This document shows positions 33,407 to 44,359 of a stretch of DNA of 64,000 nt, piece after piece. The stretch is from Parvimonas sp. oral taxon 393 str. F0440 (lineage in GTDB: Bacteria; Bacillota; Clostridia; Tissierellales; Peptoniphilaceae): NCBI GenBank assembly GCA_000223315.2, contig AFUS01000004.1:372001-436000 (forward strand), given 5' to 3'. Both the position numbers and the translations under genes were made by a program. Position 1 is the stretch's first letter; each line of letters opens with the position of its first letter. The notes beneath the pieces were generated by a model, which worked only from the letters and a program-made list of their open reading frames with translations, searched no databases and was not told where the DNA came from.

Positions 33407-34177
33407 ATGAATTTAAAATTTGATATTGAAAAAATTAAAAATTACAAATCAAATTCTCAAAAAGCTAGAGTGTTAACCGAAAATTGGGTTTATGAAAATA
33501 TGTATTGTCCTAGATGTGGAAATTTTAATTTAAATCATTTTGAAAATAACAGACCGGTTGCTGACTTTTTTTGTCCTTCTTGTAAAAATGAATATGAATT
33601 AAAAAGTAATACTAAAAATGTAAGTCTAAAAATTAATGATGGTTCTTATGAAACTATGATAAGGAGAATAACAAGTAATAAAAATCCGGATTTTTTGTTT
33701 ATGAAGTATTCTAATGTAGAATGGAAAGTTAATGATTTAATATTTGTTCCAAAGCATTTTTTTGTACCTGACATAATAGAAAAGAGAAAGCCCTTATCTC
33801 AAAGTGCAAAAAGAGCAGGGTGGATAGGTTGTAATATTTTAGTTAATAAAATTCCTACTCAAGGGAAAATATTTATTATTTCGAATGGAGAAATTTGCAA
33901 TAAGACTGATATTGTTAATCATGTAAATATTAGTAATCGACTTATAACTAAAGATATAAATAGTAGAGGTTGGTTAATGGAAATATTAAATTGTATAAAT
34001 CTTATTCCAACAGTTGAGTTTTGTTTGACGGATATGTATAATTTTGAAGATTATTTACACGGAAAATTTTTAAACAATAATAATATAAGAGCTAAAATTA
34101 GACAACAATTACAAATTTTAAGAGATAGAAAAGTTATAGAATTTTTGAAAAGAGGGAAATACAGAAAATTATTTTAA
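33407..34177 (+). CDS. dpnI: DpnI-type methyl-directed restriction endonuclease
   Basis: 256 residues, closely following S. pneumoniae DpnI over the full length. Landmarks: YKSNSQKARVLTENWVYE, zinc knuckle cysteines 34, 37, 56 and 59 (YCPRCG and FCPSC), catalytic D53, E64 and K66 in PVADFFC and YELKS, RRAGWIGCNI and a C-terminal winged helix ending KIRQQLQILRD and RGKYRKLF. DpnI cuts GATC only when the adenine is methylated. No DNA methyltransferase is adjacent, as expected for this type, which also implies the chromosome lacks Dam methylation. The gene stands between yacP and comEB, outside any visible mobile element. Confidence 0.94.
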   Translation: MNLKFDIEKIKNYKSNSQKARVLTENWVYENMYCPRCGNFNLNHFENNRPVADFFCPSCKNEYELKSNTKNVSLKINDGSYETMIRRITSNKNPDFLFMKYSNVEWKVNDLIFVPKHFFVPDIIEKRKPLSQSAKRAGWIGCNILVNKIPTQGKIFIISNGEICNKTDIVNHVNISNRLITKDINSRGWLMEILNCINLIPTVEFCLTDMYNFEDYLHGKFLNNNNIRAKIRQQLQILRDRKVIEFLKRGKYRKLF

Positions 34178-34191
34178 AAATAGGAGGGAAT

Positions 34192-34617
34192 ATGAGAAAA
34201 CCTTGGAACGAATATTTTATGGATTTGGCGAAAATGGTCGCAACTAGAGGAACTTGTGATAGGGCTTATGTTGGTTGTGTTTTAGTTAATAAGGATAATA
34301 GAATTATCTCAACGGGATATAACGGTTCAATTTCAGGAAATCCTCAATGTGATGAAATAGGGCATACAATGAGAGATGGACATTGCATTGCTACAATCCA
34401 TGCAGAACAAAATGCACTTTTATATTGTGCAAGAGAAGGTATAAAAGTAAAGGGCTGTACTTGTTATGTAACTCATTTTCCTTGTTTAAATTGTACTAAG
34501 GCATTAATTCAAGCTGGAATTTCAAAGATTTACTATGAAAATAGTTATAGAATGGATGAATATGCGATAGAATTGTTGGAAAGAAATAAAATAGAATATG
34601 TAAAAATTGGAGAATAA
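34192..34617 (+). CDS. comEB: dCMP deaminase (ComEB-like)
   Basis: 141 residues. The zinc-dependent deaminase motif is complete: HAEQNALL (His70, Glu72) and PCLNC (Cys98, Cys101); the second zinc-region GTCDRAYVGCVLV and GNPQCDEIGH are also typical of dCMP deaminases. It converts dCMP to dUMP. AGGAGGG precedes the ATG. Confidence 0.93.
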   Translation: MRKPWNEYFMDLAKMVATRGTCDRAYVGCVLVNKDNRIISTGYNGSISGNPQCDEIGHTMRDGHCIATIHAEQNALLYCAREGIKVKGCTCYVTHFPCLNCTKALIQAGISKIYYENSYRMDEYAIELLERNKIEYVKIGE

Positions 34618-34641
34618 ATTATAAAAATTTATCAATTGAAC

Positions 34642-34673
34642 AAAAAATAGAGTTGGTTTCAACTCTATTTTTT
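34642..34673. terminator. bidirectional terminator between comEB and ricT
   Basis: A 14-bp perfect stem AAAAAATAGAGTTG / CAACTCTATTTTTT with loop GTTT, serving both convergent genes. Confidence 0.93.
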
Positions 34674-34678
34674 AATTC

Positions 34679-35559
34679 TTATAATAATTGCTCAATATAT
34701 TCAAATTGAATATCTTCGTCTTTTTTAGCATAAGCCATATCTCTTTCTTTTGTAACTGCAATATCATCTACAAAAAATGGTTTAACAGTTTCAGTATTAG
34801 TTTCTTCATTTACTATTTTTACCTTTACAATCTCAGATAGAGTATAACTGTCTACAATAATACCTTTACCTTCGTTTGTTATTACATAAGTTCCACAAGG
34901 TGGTATTTTTTTAACTTTTCTTCATAGACATTTTGTTCATATTTCAAACAACACATAAGTCTTCCACAAGTTCCTGAAATTTTATTTTGATTTAAAGATA
35001 AGGACTGATCTCTTGCCATTTTGATTGTTACAGGAGCAAATTCTCCTAAAAATCTTTTACAACAGCATACTTGACCACAAGAGCCAATAGCACCAATAAT
35101 TTTTGCATGGTCTCTAACTCCTATTTGTCTAAGCTCTATTCTGTTTTTAAATATATATGCAAGATCTTTAACTAATTCTCTAAAATCAATTCTATTATCA
35201 GAAACAAAATAAAAAATTACTTTTTGATTGTCAAATGTATATTCGCAATCAACCAATTTCATATCTAAGCCGTGTTCATTTGCCTTTATTTTGCAAATTT
35301 CGATAGCATCTTTAGCTTTTTTCTTGTTTTCTTGGTGGATATAATTATCCATACTGTCTGCAATTCTCAAAACAGGTTTTAATGAGGAAACGAGTTTTGA
35401 TTCTTCAACTTCTCTAGGCTCAATTGCTACATTTCCGTATTCTATACCACGAGAAGTTTCTACGATTACATTGTCATTTTTATTTATACTAAAGTTGCAG
35501 GGATCGAAGTAATAAATCTTTCCGGCTTCTTTAAATCTTATCCCAACTACTTTTTTCAT
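34679..35559 (-). CDS. ricT: PSP1 domain regulatory iron-sulfur protein RicT/YaaT (one frame break)
   Basis: 293 residues after repair. Cysteine clusters GSCGQVCCCKRFLGEF and GTCGRLMCCLKYE bind [4Fe-4S] in the RicAFT complex. IGVRDHAKIIGAIG and the PSP1 N-terminal part are typical. In B. subtilis RicT partners RicA/RicF and RNase Y in mRNA maturation and affects competence and sporulation. The frame stops early at 34882. One extra A in the A7 run (plus-strand 34906-34912) continues it as LKKIPPCGTYVITNEGKG to a stop at 34679. Confidence 0.9.
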
Positions 35560-35660
35560 AGTTCCTCCTAAAAATTATACATTCATATTATATCATAATT
35601 TTCTGTTGAATACTAGATATATAGACTTAATAAAGGGAAAACCGGTGGGACAAAATATTC

Positions 35661-35686
35661 AAAAAAATAACGGACAAAAAGTCCGT
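35661..35686 (-). terminator. terminator of the ABC/FtsX permease unit
   Basis: ACGGAC-AAAAA-GTCCGT, with a T7 run on the minus strand (A-run at 35661-35667), 60 bases after the permease stop. Confidence 0.85.
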
Positions 35687-35745
35687 CAATTTTTTAAAAT
35701 TAGGATACTTGACTTATGCTAAGTATCATATAAGGTTTTGTATTT

Positions 35746-38054
35746 CTATTCTCTGTTTTTTAAAACTTCACTGAAATTCATCTTTGATATTCTATAAAAT
35801 TGTAATGTACTTACAAATATATATGTTGTAATAGTAATTAGAATTGATAATATTACTATTTTTGGAGAGATATAAAGCTCTAAATATCCTGAAAATTTAA
35901 GCATAGAGTAGTACATTATTTCTTTTACCATATATAATTCAAGCGGTATTAAAGCTATTAAACTTATCAATAAAGTTATCGTTACAGGTCTTATATAAAT
36001 TTTTGAAATTTCTCTATTAGTATATCCGAAGATTTTTAAATAGGCTATTTGTATAGTATTTTTATCAGTTATTATTTTCATAAGGCTATACATAAAACCT
36101 GCCAAAAATACTGCAGATAAAAATATAAAAGTATTTATAAGAGGTTCCATAATTTCAGATAATTGTTTGGAAACATCGGTTATTGAATTTTCATCAATTG
36201 TAGTTGCGATGTATTTTTCATCAATATCCAATTTTTCCTTGCTGAAATATCCATTAAAGAATTCCTTTTTTTGTTCTATTTCTTCGTTTAGGAATTCTTT
36301 TTTTACAAAAGCTGAAAGAGTAGAAGATTTTTTGTAAATACCAACTATTTTATAAGTTTTTCTTTATCTAACAATTTGCTTTTTATAGTTATTTCATCTC
36401 CTACATATTTTCTAAGTTTTTTTGAAAGATATTCACTTACAATGATTTCATTTTTATTTTCCGGCAGTTTTGTATTTTGAAAATACTTTGAATTTTCACT
36501 AATTCCTAATAACAATATATCATCATCTGCTTTTCTGATAGGGTGATAAACACTTGCAGATATTGTTGTATATTTTTCAGCCGTTTTATCTTCTATTTCT
36601 ATGGGTGCTTTTAAGACATATTGATACTTGCAAAACAAATTCTCCTTTAAGTTATTTCCATAGTTGTCAAATGTTGGCTTTGCAGAAAAACCGAAAATAA
36701 ATAAGATTGAAGTAATAAAAATTCCAAGTATTATAGCTACATAATCACCTCTATTGGATTTAATAATTGATTTTCTAAATGAAGCTAAAAAGTTTTTGTT
36801 GATTTTTAATTCATTTTCATGTTTTGATTTTGTTTTATTTTTATAATGTTTTAAATTCTTTCTTAAAAAATCTAAAGGTGAAAAATTTAATTTTCTGTAA
36901 ATATATAAGTAATTAAAAATCAAAATTATAGAAATCGGAATTATAGTAGTTATTATAAATGCTTCTAAGTTGAAACTAGGAGTAAAGTTAGGCAAGTTAA
37001 ATGATTTGTAGTAAACATCTTTGAATGAATCTGTAAAATATGTGTAACCTAAAATATTACCTAAAACTGCCGCCAAAAAAGTTATTATTACTGAATTTGC
37101 AATATAATTTAAAACGAGTTCCGATTTTTTATATCCGTTTGCAAGTAGTATTCCGATTATTTCAGATTCTTCCTGTATTTTACTTACAATTGAAAGTGCG
37201 AATATAAAACTTAGTAAAATTACCATAAGACATAGCATTACAATCATCATAGGTCTATCTCCACCCATATCGTCTATCAAATAACTTATGGCATTATTGT
37301 CTTTTTTTGTAATCTGCTCCAAAACTGTTTTTGATTTATTTGCTGATTTTACTATATCTTTATTCTTTTCGTCAATTTCTTTTTCACTTAAGTTCCTATC
37401 ATTAAATCTATAAGAAACTTGATATTTTAATTTGCTTTCATTAAAAATATCTTTTTCTTCTTCAGATATCAATCCTGTTCCGAAATCTGTTGCATTAAAT
37501 ATTAAATCGCTATGTTTTTGAAAGGATGAATTATAATCCGGAAGAGTGGCAAATCCGACTATTTTAAAAGTATGTTCCTTATTGTCTTTAAAAAATTCTT
37601 TTTGAAATGTTATAGTATCGCCGATTTTTAAATTATTTTTTTCAGCGAATAATTTGTTTATGGTGATTTCACCCTTTTTTGTCGCAAGAACACCTTCATT
37701 TATAACTGGAAGATTTATATTTTTTCTATTTGTATAAAGCCTAATTGTCTTTTCGTCTTTATTATACTTATTTTCCTTAATTTTTGCATCAACATAAGTA
37801 GCTTTTTCGACTTTTACATTTTCATCTTCAATAGATTTTATAATTTCATCTGTCGGATTAAAGGCAAATAATAATTTTCCGTCTTCTACAATTCCTTTAG
37901 ACATAAGTTCATAATATATAGTTTTTATACTTCCTGATGCAACTAACATACCTGAAGTTATGGAAATCATAGAACACATAAGGATAAAAAGCAATAAATT
38001 TTTTGACCATTGAGTTTTTAAACTTCGAAAAATTCTTTTATTTAAGTTTCTCAT
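35746..38054 (-). CDS. FtsX-like ABC transporter permease, MacB/YtrF-type with two FtsX repeats (one frame break)
   Basis: 769 residues after repair. TM1 lies at about 18-45, then a large extracellular domain (about 50-280), three membrane helices with the FtsX-repeat sequence IQEESEIIGILLANGYKKSELV, another single helix, a second outer domain and a final FtsX triplet (IAYLKIFGYTNREISKIYIRP). The frame stops at 36345. One extra A in the A4 run at 36348-36351 gives KLIKIVGIYKKSS. This is the shortest of the broken runs. ATG 38054 lies next to the ATPase stop. Such pairs export or sense peptides and lipids; the substrate is unknown. Confidence 0.85.
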
Positions 38055-38055
38055 A

Positions 38056-38754
38056 CTACCACTCCAATTCTTGTGCATCCAATACCTTTTCGTTTTCTAT
38101 TTCTTGAGATATAATACCGTCCTTAAGTCTTATAATTATATTAGACATCTTTGTTATTTCTTCGTTATGAGTTGCAAGAATAATTGTAGTTTTATATTCC
38201 TTATTTATTCTTTGAAGTAGGGATAAAATATCTTTTGAAGTTTTGTAATCAAGAGCACCTGTAGGTTCATCACAAAGCAGTATTTCAGGTTTTTTTATTA
38301 AAGCACGTCCTATTGCACATCTTTGTTGTTGTCCACCTGATAATTGTCTTGGATATTTATTTTTGTGTTCCCATAGACCTAAATCTTTTATTAATTTTTC
38401 AATATCCATAGGATCATTGTGTATAAAAGAACCCACTTGAATATTTTCCGTTACGGTTAAGTCCGGAATTAAATTGTAAAATTGAAAAATAAAGCCTAAA
38501 TATTTTCTTCTAAAATTTGAAAGAGCATTTTGTTTTAAACCGGAAATTTCACATTCATTTATTATGATAGATCCGCTGTCAATTTTTTCAAGTCCACCAA
38601 TAGCATTAAGCAATGTCGATTTTCCTGAACCAGATGGTCCTAATAGAGTACAAAGTGCTCCTTTTTCTAAAGAAAAATTTATATCTTTTAAAACGGAAAT
38701 TTTATTTTCATTTGTTCCATAAGATTTGTTTAAATTTTTTACAACTAAAAACAT
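38056..38754 (-). CDS. ABC transporter ATP-binding protein, LolD/MacB family
   Basis: 232 residues. Walker A GPSGSGKST, Q-loop IFQFYNLIPDLT, signature LSGGQQQRCAIGRAL, Walker B EILLCDEPTGALD, H-loop LATHNEE. It pairs with the large FtsX-type permease next door (one-base gap). ATG 38754 is used because ATGGAGG lies just ahead; starting at the upstream TTG would swallow the ribosome site. A divergent promoter with an inverted operator-like repeat lies upstream. Confidence 0.93.
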   Translation of the reverse strand: MFLVVKNLNKSYGTNENKISVLKDINFSLEKGALCTLLGPSGSGKSTLLNAIGGLEKIDSGSIIINECEISGLKQNALSNFRRKYLGFIFQFYNLIPDLTVTENIQVGSFIHNDPMDIEKLIKDLGLWEHKNKYPRQLSGGQQQRCAIGRALIKKPEILLCDEPTGALDYKTSKDILSLLQRINKEYKTTIILATHNEEITKMSNIIIRLKDGIISQEIENEKVLDAQELEW

Positions 38755-38790
38755 AAATACCTCCATAAAAATTTATTTAACTATAAACCA

Positions 38791-38819
38791 ATTATAGCAC
38801 TTTCGATATTTATTATCAA
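38791..38819 (-). promoter_or_regulatory. promoter of the ABC/FtsX operon
   Basis: On the minus strand TTGATA (38819-38814), 17 bases, TATAAT (38796-38791). Confidence 0.7.
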
Positions 38820-38846
38820 CAATAAAATTTTATAATAGAAAGTGCT
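38796..38846. promoter_or_regulatory. inverted repeat AGCACTTTC...GAAAGTGCT, candidate operator
   Basis: Two perfect 9-base arms (38796-38804 and 38838-38846), 33 bases apart. One arm lies in the spacer next to the -10 and the other upstream of the -35 of the ABC promoter, the geometry of a looping or dimer-of-dimer repressor site. No regulator gene is adjacent. Confidence 0.45.
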
Positions 38847-38973
38847 TTTTAATTTGATTATGAATTAAAATTTTGCGGTATATTAGTTATATTATAGATA
38901 AAAATATAGTATAATATAGATGAATTATTTTTAATATAAAAAATTTTGTTTAATATATAAATTGGAGTACATT

Positions 38974-40947
38974 ATGGAGTTTGTTTTAAATTCAAAATTT
39001 AAGCCTACGGGAGATCAACCTGAGGCTATTGAAAAAATTTCGGATTCAATTAAAAAAGGTAATAAAGAAATAATTTTAAAGGGTGTTACAGGTAGTGGAA
39101 AGACCTTTACAATGGCAAATATTATTGAAAAAGTGCAAAAACCAACACTTGTGATTGCGCATAATAAGACTTTGGCTTATCAGCTTGCGAGTGAATTTAA
39201 AGAATTTTTTCCTAACAATGCTGTTGAGTTTTTTGTGTCCTATTATGATTATTATCAACCGGAAGCCTATGTTCCACAATCCGATACTTATATAGAAAAA
39301 GACAGCTCAATAAATGATGAGATAGATAAACTTAGACACTCAGCTACAATGTCTCTTTTTGAAAGACGAGATGTAATCATTGTTGCTTCCGTTTCTTGTA
39401 TTTACGGTTTAGGCGATCCAATAGACTATGAAAATTTAGTAGTTTCATTAAGACCTGGAATGATAAAAGATAGAGATGAAGTTATAAGAAAACTTGTAGA
39501 TATTCAATATGTAAGAAATGATATTAATTTTATTCGTGGTACTTTTCGTGTAAGGGGAGACAGTTTAGAAATATTTCCTGTTTCTTCATCTGAAAATAGT
39601 ATTAGAGTCGAATTTTTTGGAGATGAAATAGATAAAATTTCAGAAATTGATGCCTTAACAGGTAATGTAATAGGAACTCGTGAGCATGTTGCAATTTATC
39701 CTGCTTCTCACTTTGCTACAAGTGCGGAAAAAATAGAAAGAGCTGTTGGTACAATTTCAAAAGAATTGGAAGAAAGACTTTTAGTTTTAAATCAAGAAAA
39801 TAAATTAGTTGAAGCGCAAAGACTTGAACAGAGAACAAAATATGATTTGGAAATGTTACAAGAAATTGGATTTTGTAGTGGAGTAGAAAATTATTCTGCT
39901 CATTTAAGCGGTAGAGAAAGAGGCTCAAGACCTTATACTTTGATTGATTATTTTCCTGATGACTTTTTAATTATTGTAGATGAAAGTCATGTTACTGTTC
40001 CACAAATTGGAGCAATGTATGAAGGAGATAGAAGTAGAAAACAAAATTTGGTTGATTACGGTTTTAGATTACCTTCTGCTTTGGATAACAGACCATTAAA
40101 ATTTACAGAATTTGAAAGTATGGTAAATCAAATTTTATATGTATCTGCAACTCCAGGCAAGTATGAAAAGAGCCATAATTTAGAAGAAGTTGAACAAATT
40201 ATAAGACCTACGGGACTCTTGGATCCTTTAATTGAAGTTAGAAAAACAGAAGGACAAATTGATGATATAATTGGGGAAGTGAATTCAGTTATTAAAAAAG
40301 GTGAACGTGTTTTAATTACAACTTTGACTAAAAAAATGGCTGAAAACTTAACGGACTATTTAAAAAATGTAGGAATAAAAACAACTTATTTGCATAGCGA
40401 TATTGATACGATTGAACGTATGGAAATAATTAGAGATTTACGTGTCGGAAAGTTTGACGTTTTGGTTGGAATAAACTTGTTAAGAGAAGGACTTGACTTG
40501 CCTGAGGTAAGTATGGTTATAATTATGGATGCAGATAAGGAAGGTTTTTTGCGTTCTGAAACTTCTATGATTCAAACAATCGGACGTGCTGCAAGAAATG
40601 TAAACGGAAGAGTTATTATGTATGCAGATAGAATTACAAAGTCAATGGATGTGGCAATTAAGGAAACAAATAGAAGACGTGAAATTCAAAATAAATACAA
40701 TATAGAGCATAATATTACTCCGAAGAGTGTTAAGAAAGATATTAGAGAGATTATTCAAGCTACAAAGGTTGCTGAGGATAATGTGGATTATAAAACAGAA
40801 GATGTAGAAATCACAGATTATGAAAGTTTCATTGAAGATTTGAAAAATGAGATGTTATCTGCTGCTGATTCTTTAGATTTTGAAAGAGCAGCATCAATAA
40901 GAGATGAAATAAAGAGATTAAAAGAAATGTGGGGATTAGATGTCTAA
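38974..40947 (+). CDS. uvrB: excinuclease ABC subunit B
   Basis: 657 residues. Walker [14 protein letters not shown], the beta-hairpin region [33 protein letters not shown], helicase motifs [13 protein letters not shown] and QTIGRAARN, and a C-terminal UVR domain ([16 protein letters not shown]). It is the damage-verifying subunit of nucleotide excision repair. ATG 38974 follows TTGGAG. It overlaps uvrA by 8 bases. I see no convincing LexA box upstream. Confidence 0.97.
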   Translation: MEFVLNSKFKPTGDQPEAIEKISDSIKKGNKEIILKGVTGSGKTFTMANIIEKVQKPTLVIAHNKTLAYQLASEFKEFFPNNAVEFFVSYYDYYQPEAYVPQSDTYIEKDSSINDEIDKLRHSATMSLFERRDVIIVASVSCIYGLGDPIDYENLVVSLRPGMIKDRDEVIRKLVDIQYVRNDINFIRGTFRVRGDSLEIFPVSSSENSIRVEFFGDEIDKISEIDALTGNVIGTREHVAIYPASHFATSAEKIERAVGTISKELEERLLVLNQENKLVEAQRLEQRTKYDLEMLQEIGFCSGVENYSAHLSGRERGSRPYTLIDYFPDDFLIIVDESHVTVPQIGAMYEGDRSRKQNLVDYGFRLPSALDNRPLKFTEFESMVNQILYVSATPGKYEKSHNLEEVEQIIRPTGLLDPLIEVRKTEGQIDDIIGEVNSVIKKGERVLITTLTKKMAENLTDYLKNVGIKTTYLHSDIDTIERMEIIRDLRVGKFDVLVGINLLREGLDLPEVSMVIIMDADKEGFLRSETSMIQTIGRAARNVNGRVIMYADRITKSMDVAIKETNRRREIQNKYNIEHNITPKSVKKDIREIIQATKVAEDNVDYKTEDVEITDYESFIEDLKNEMLSAADSLDFERAASIRDEIKRLKEMWGLDV

Positions 40948-43776
40948 AAATACAATTAGAATTAAAGGAGCAAAAGTAAATAATTTAAAAAATATAGATT
41001 TAGAAATTCCAAGAGATAAAATGGTTGTTTTTACAGGACTTAGTGGAAGTGGAAAATCATCTTTAGCTTTTGATACAATTTATGCCGAAGGGCAAAGAAG
41101 ATATGTTGAGAGCTTATCAAGTTATGCAAGACAATTTTTAGGTCAAATGGATAAACCTGATGTTGAATATATTGATGGACTAAGTCCGTCAATATCTATT
41201 GATCAAAAAACTACAAATAGAAATCCAAGATCTACAGTTGGAACAGTTACAGAAATTTATGATTATTTAAGATTGCTTTTTGCAAAAATTGGAATTCCAA
41301 AATGTCCAATATGTGGTACTGAAATTAAAAGTCAAAGTATCGACCAAATGGTTGATAGAGTTATGAAGCTTGAAGAGAGAAGTAAGATATTTGTGTTAGC
41401 TCCTGTAATTCGTGGAAAAAAGGGAGAGCATAAAAAACTTTTAGAAAATATAAAAATTCAAGGTTTTGTTCGTGTAATTATCGATGATAAAGAATTTGAA
41501 CTTACAGAAGAAATTGAATTAGATAAAAATAAAAACATAATATTGATATTGTAGTTGATAGACTTGTTGTAAAAGAAGGAATTGAGTCAAGACTTACAGA
41601 GAGTTTAGAAACTGCTTTTAAATTTAGTGATAGTATTGTAAAAGTTAAAGTTGTTGATGGAGAAGAAATTTTATTTTCTGAAAAAATGTCCTGTCCTAAC
41701 GGGCATATTTCATTTGATGAAATTGAACCTAGAACTTTTTCTTTTAACAGTCCTTTTGGAATGTGTCATGATTGTAATGGACTTGGAAGCCATAAAATTA
41801 TAGATCCAGATTTGGTGATTCCTGATAAGAATAAATCACTCTTAGATGGAGCTATTGAATGTTACAACATGACTACCGGAGAAGATGGATACTATTACAA
41901 AATATTTCACGAAATCATAAAATATAACGGTTTTGATGAAAATACTCCTTTTAAAGATTTAAGTAAAGAAACTATAGATGAACTTTTTTATGGGACAGGA
42001 TCAAGAAATATAAAATTTAGGTTTGAAAGTAAGTTCACAAATGAAAATAAAACTTTTAATAAACCATTTGAAGGAATAGTAAAGAATTTGGAAAGAAGAT
42101 ATGCTTCTTCTCCAATGTCTTCTATGAGAGAAAAAATTGAAACGGTGATGTCTGAAATGGAATGTGAAACTTGTAAAGGAAAAAGACTTAATGAAAAAGC
42201 TCTTTCAATTTTTATAAGAGATAAAAATATTTCTGATGTTACTGCAATGTCTGTTCAAAAATTAAATGAATGGTTTAATGATTTAGAATTAACAGAAACT
42301 GAAAGTATTATTGGCGAAAGAATTTTAAAGGAAATTAGAGAAAGACTTAAGTTTTTAAAAGATGTAGGACTTGAATATTTAACTTTGGCAAGAAGTGCAG
42401 GAACTCTTTCAGGAGGGGAAAGTCAAAGAATTAGACTTGCAACTCAAATCGGCTCCGGGCTTGTTGGAGTTGTTTATGTTTTGGATGAACCAAGTATCGG
42501 TTTACATCAAAGAGATAATGAAAAACTTTTAAATGCTTTAAGAAATTTAACAAATCTTGGAAATACTTTGATTGTAGTAGAACATGATGAGGATACTATT
42601 CGTTGTGCTGATCATATTGTAGATATTGGACCAAGAGCAGGGATTCATGGTGGAGAGGTCGTCGCACAGGGAACTCTTAAAGATATTATGAAGAGTAAAA
42701 AATCTATTACAGGAGCATATCTTTCAGGAAAAAGTAAAATAGAAGTTCCTAAACAAAGAAGAAAATACACAGATACAATTAAAGTTTTTGGAGCAAGAGA
42801 AAATAATTTAAAAAATATTGATGTTGAATTTCCTATCGGTGTTTTTACTTGTGTAACTGGTGTTTCCGGAAGTGGAAAGAGCAGTTTGGTAAATTCTATT
42901 TTAAATAAAGAATTGTCTAACAAATTAAATAGAAGTAAACAAAAAACAGGAAAGTTTGATAGGATTGAGGGCTATGAAAAGCTTGATAAAGTTATTGAAA
43001 TTGACCAAAGTCCGATAGGGAGAACTCCGCGTTCAAATCCTGCAACTTATACTAAAGTTTTTGATAATATAAGAGATGTTTTTGCTATGACTACAAAGGC
43101 AAAAATGAAAGGATATAGCAAAGGTAGATTTAGTTTTAATGTTCATGGTGGTCGTTGTGAAGCTTGTAAAGGAGACGGAACAATAAAGGTTGAAATGCAC
43201 TTTTTACCTGATGTATATGTACCTTGTGAAGTTTGTGGTGGTAAAAGATATAATAGAGAAACTTTGGAAGTAACATATAATGGAAAAAATATTTCAGATG
43301 TTTTGGAAATGACTGTTGAAGATGGACTTAAATTCTTTGAAAATCATCCTTCAATAAAAAGAAAATTACAAACTTTATATGATGTAGGATTGGATTATAT
43401 TAAGATTGGTCAAAGCTCAACAGAGCTTTCAGGTGGAGAGGCTCAAAGAGTTAAACTTGCATCTGAACTTGCTAAACGTGGAACGGGACAAACTGTTTAT
43501 ATTTTAGATGAACCAACTACAGGATTACACATTGATGATATAAAAAAATTGATTGAAGTTTTAAATACCTTAGTTGAACAAGGAAATACTGTTATTGTTA
43601 TAGAACATAATTTAGATATGATAAAAATTGCAGATCATATAATTGATTTAGGTGTTGAAGGTGGCGACGGTGGAGGAACCATTGTAGTAACAGGCACACC
43701 TGAGGAAGTTGCAAAATGTGAGAAATCATATACAGGACAATTTTTAAGAAAAATATTAGGAGGACAAAATGGATAG
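40940..43776 (+). CDS. uvrA: excinuclease ABC subunit A (one frame break)
   Basis: 945 residues after repair, normal UvrA length. The first ATPase half has [20 protein letters not shown] and [20 protein letters not shown], and zinc module CPICG...CHDCNGLG. The signature is [17 protein letters not shown]. The second half has [19 protein letters not shown]...CEVCGGKRY and [12 protein letters not shown]. The frame ends at 41554, and one more A in the A5 run at 41531-41535 restores [15 protein letters not shown]. It recognises DNA lesions together with UvrB. Confidence 0.96.
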
Positions 43777-44359
43777 ATATATTTTAATTTTAACAGATAC
43801 CTTTGAAGAAATTGAAGCACTTACTCAAGTTGATTATCTTAGAAGAGCGGATATTAAGGTCGATATGATTTCAATTACAGGAAAACTTCAAGTTACAAGT
43901 AATAGAGGAATAACAGTTTTAGCAGATGATTTGATTGAAAATATAAATTTAAAAGAATATGCAGGTATTATTATTCCTGGTGGACTTCCTGCTGCTTTTG
44001 ACATCAGAGAGGATAAAAGAGTTTTAGAAATAATAAAGAAATTTGACGAAGAGCATAAATTAATTTCTGCAATTTGTGCAGGACCTTCAGTTCTTGCAAA
44101 AGCAGGTGTTTTATCCGGAAGAAATGCAGTAATTTATCCTGGAATGGAAGATGAATTGCTTGATGCAAATGTAAAAGAAGATGCAATTTGTATAGATGAC
44201 AATATAATTACCGCAAGAGGAGCTGGACTTGCGGGAGAACTTGCTTATACATTGATTAGAAAAATAAAAGGAAAAGTTCAAGAAAAACAAGTTCGTTTTA
44301 TGTCTGTTGATTATTTGTTGAGGGATTTTATTCTAAAGGAAGAAAAGAATGGGAAATAA
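43769..44359 (+). CDS. DJ-1/PfpI family protein (YajL-like)
   Basis: 196 residues. Flavodoxin-like DJ-1 fold with the nucleophile elbow ISAICAGPSVLAKAG (reactive Cys), upstream Glu in FEEIEALTQVD and IIIPGGLPAAFD. Members act in cysteine-redox defence or as deglycase-like enzymes; specific activity is unknown. It overlaps uvrA and rlmN by 8 and 11 bases. Confidence 0.9.
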   Translation: MDRYILILTDTFEEIEALTQVDYLRRADIKVDMISITGKLQVTSNRGITVLADDLIENINLKEYAGIIIPGGLPAAFDIREDKRVLEIIKKFDEEHKLISAICAGPSVLAKAGVLSGRNAVIYPGMEDELLDANVKEDAICIDDNIITARGAGLAGELAYTLIRKIKGKVQEKQVRFMSVDYLLRDFILKEEKNGK

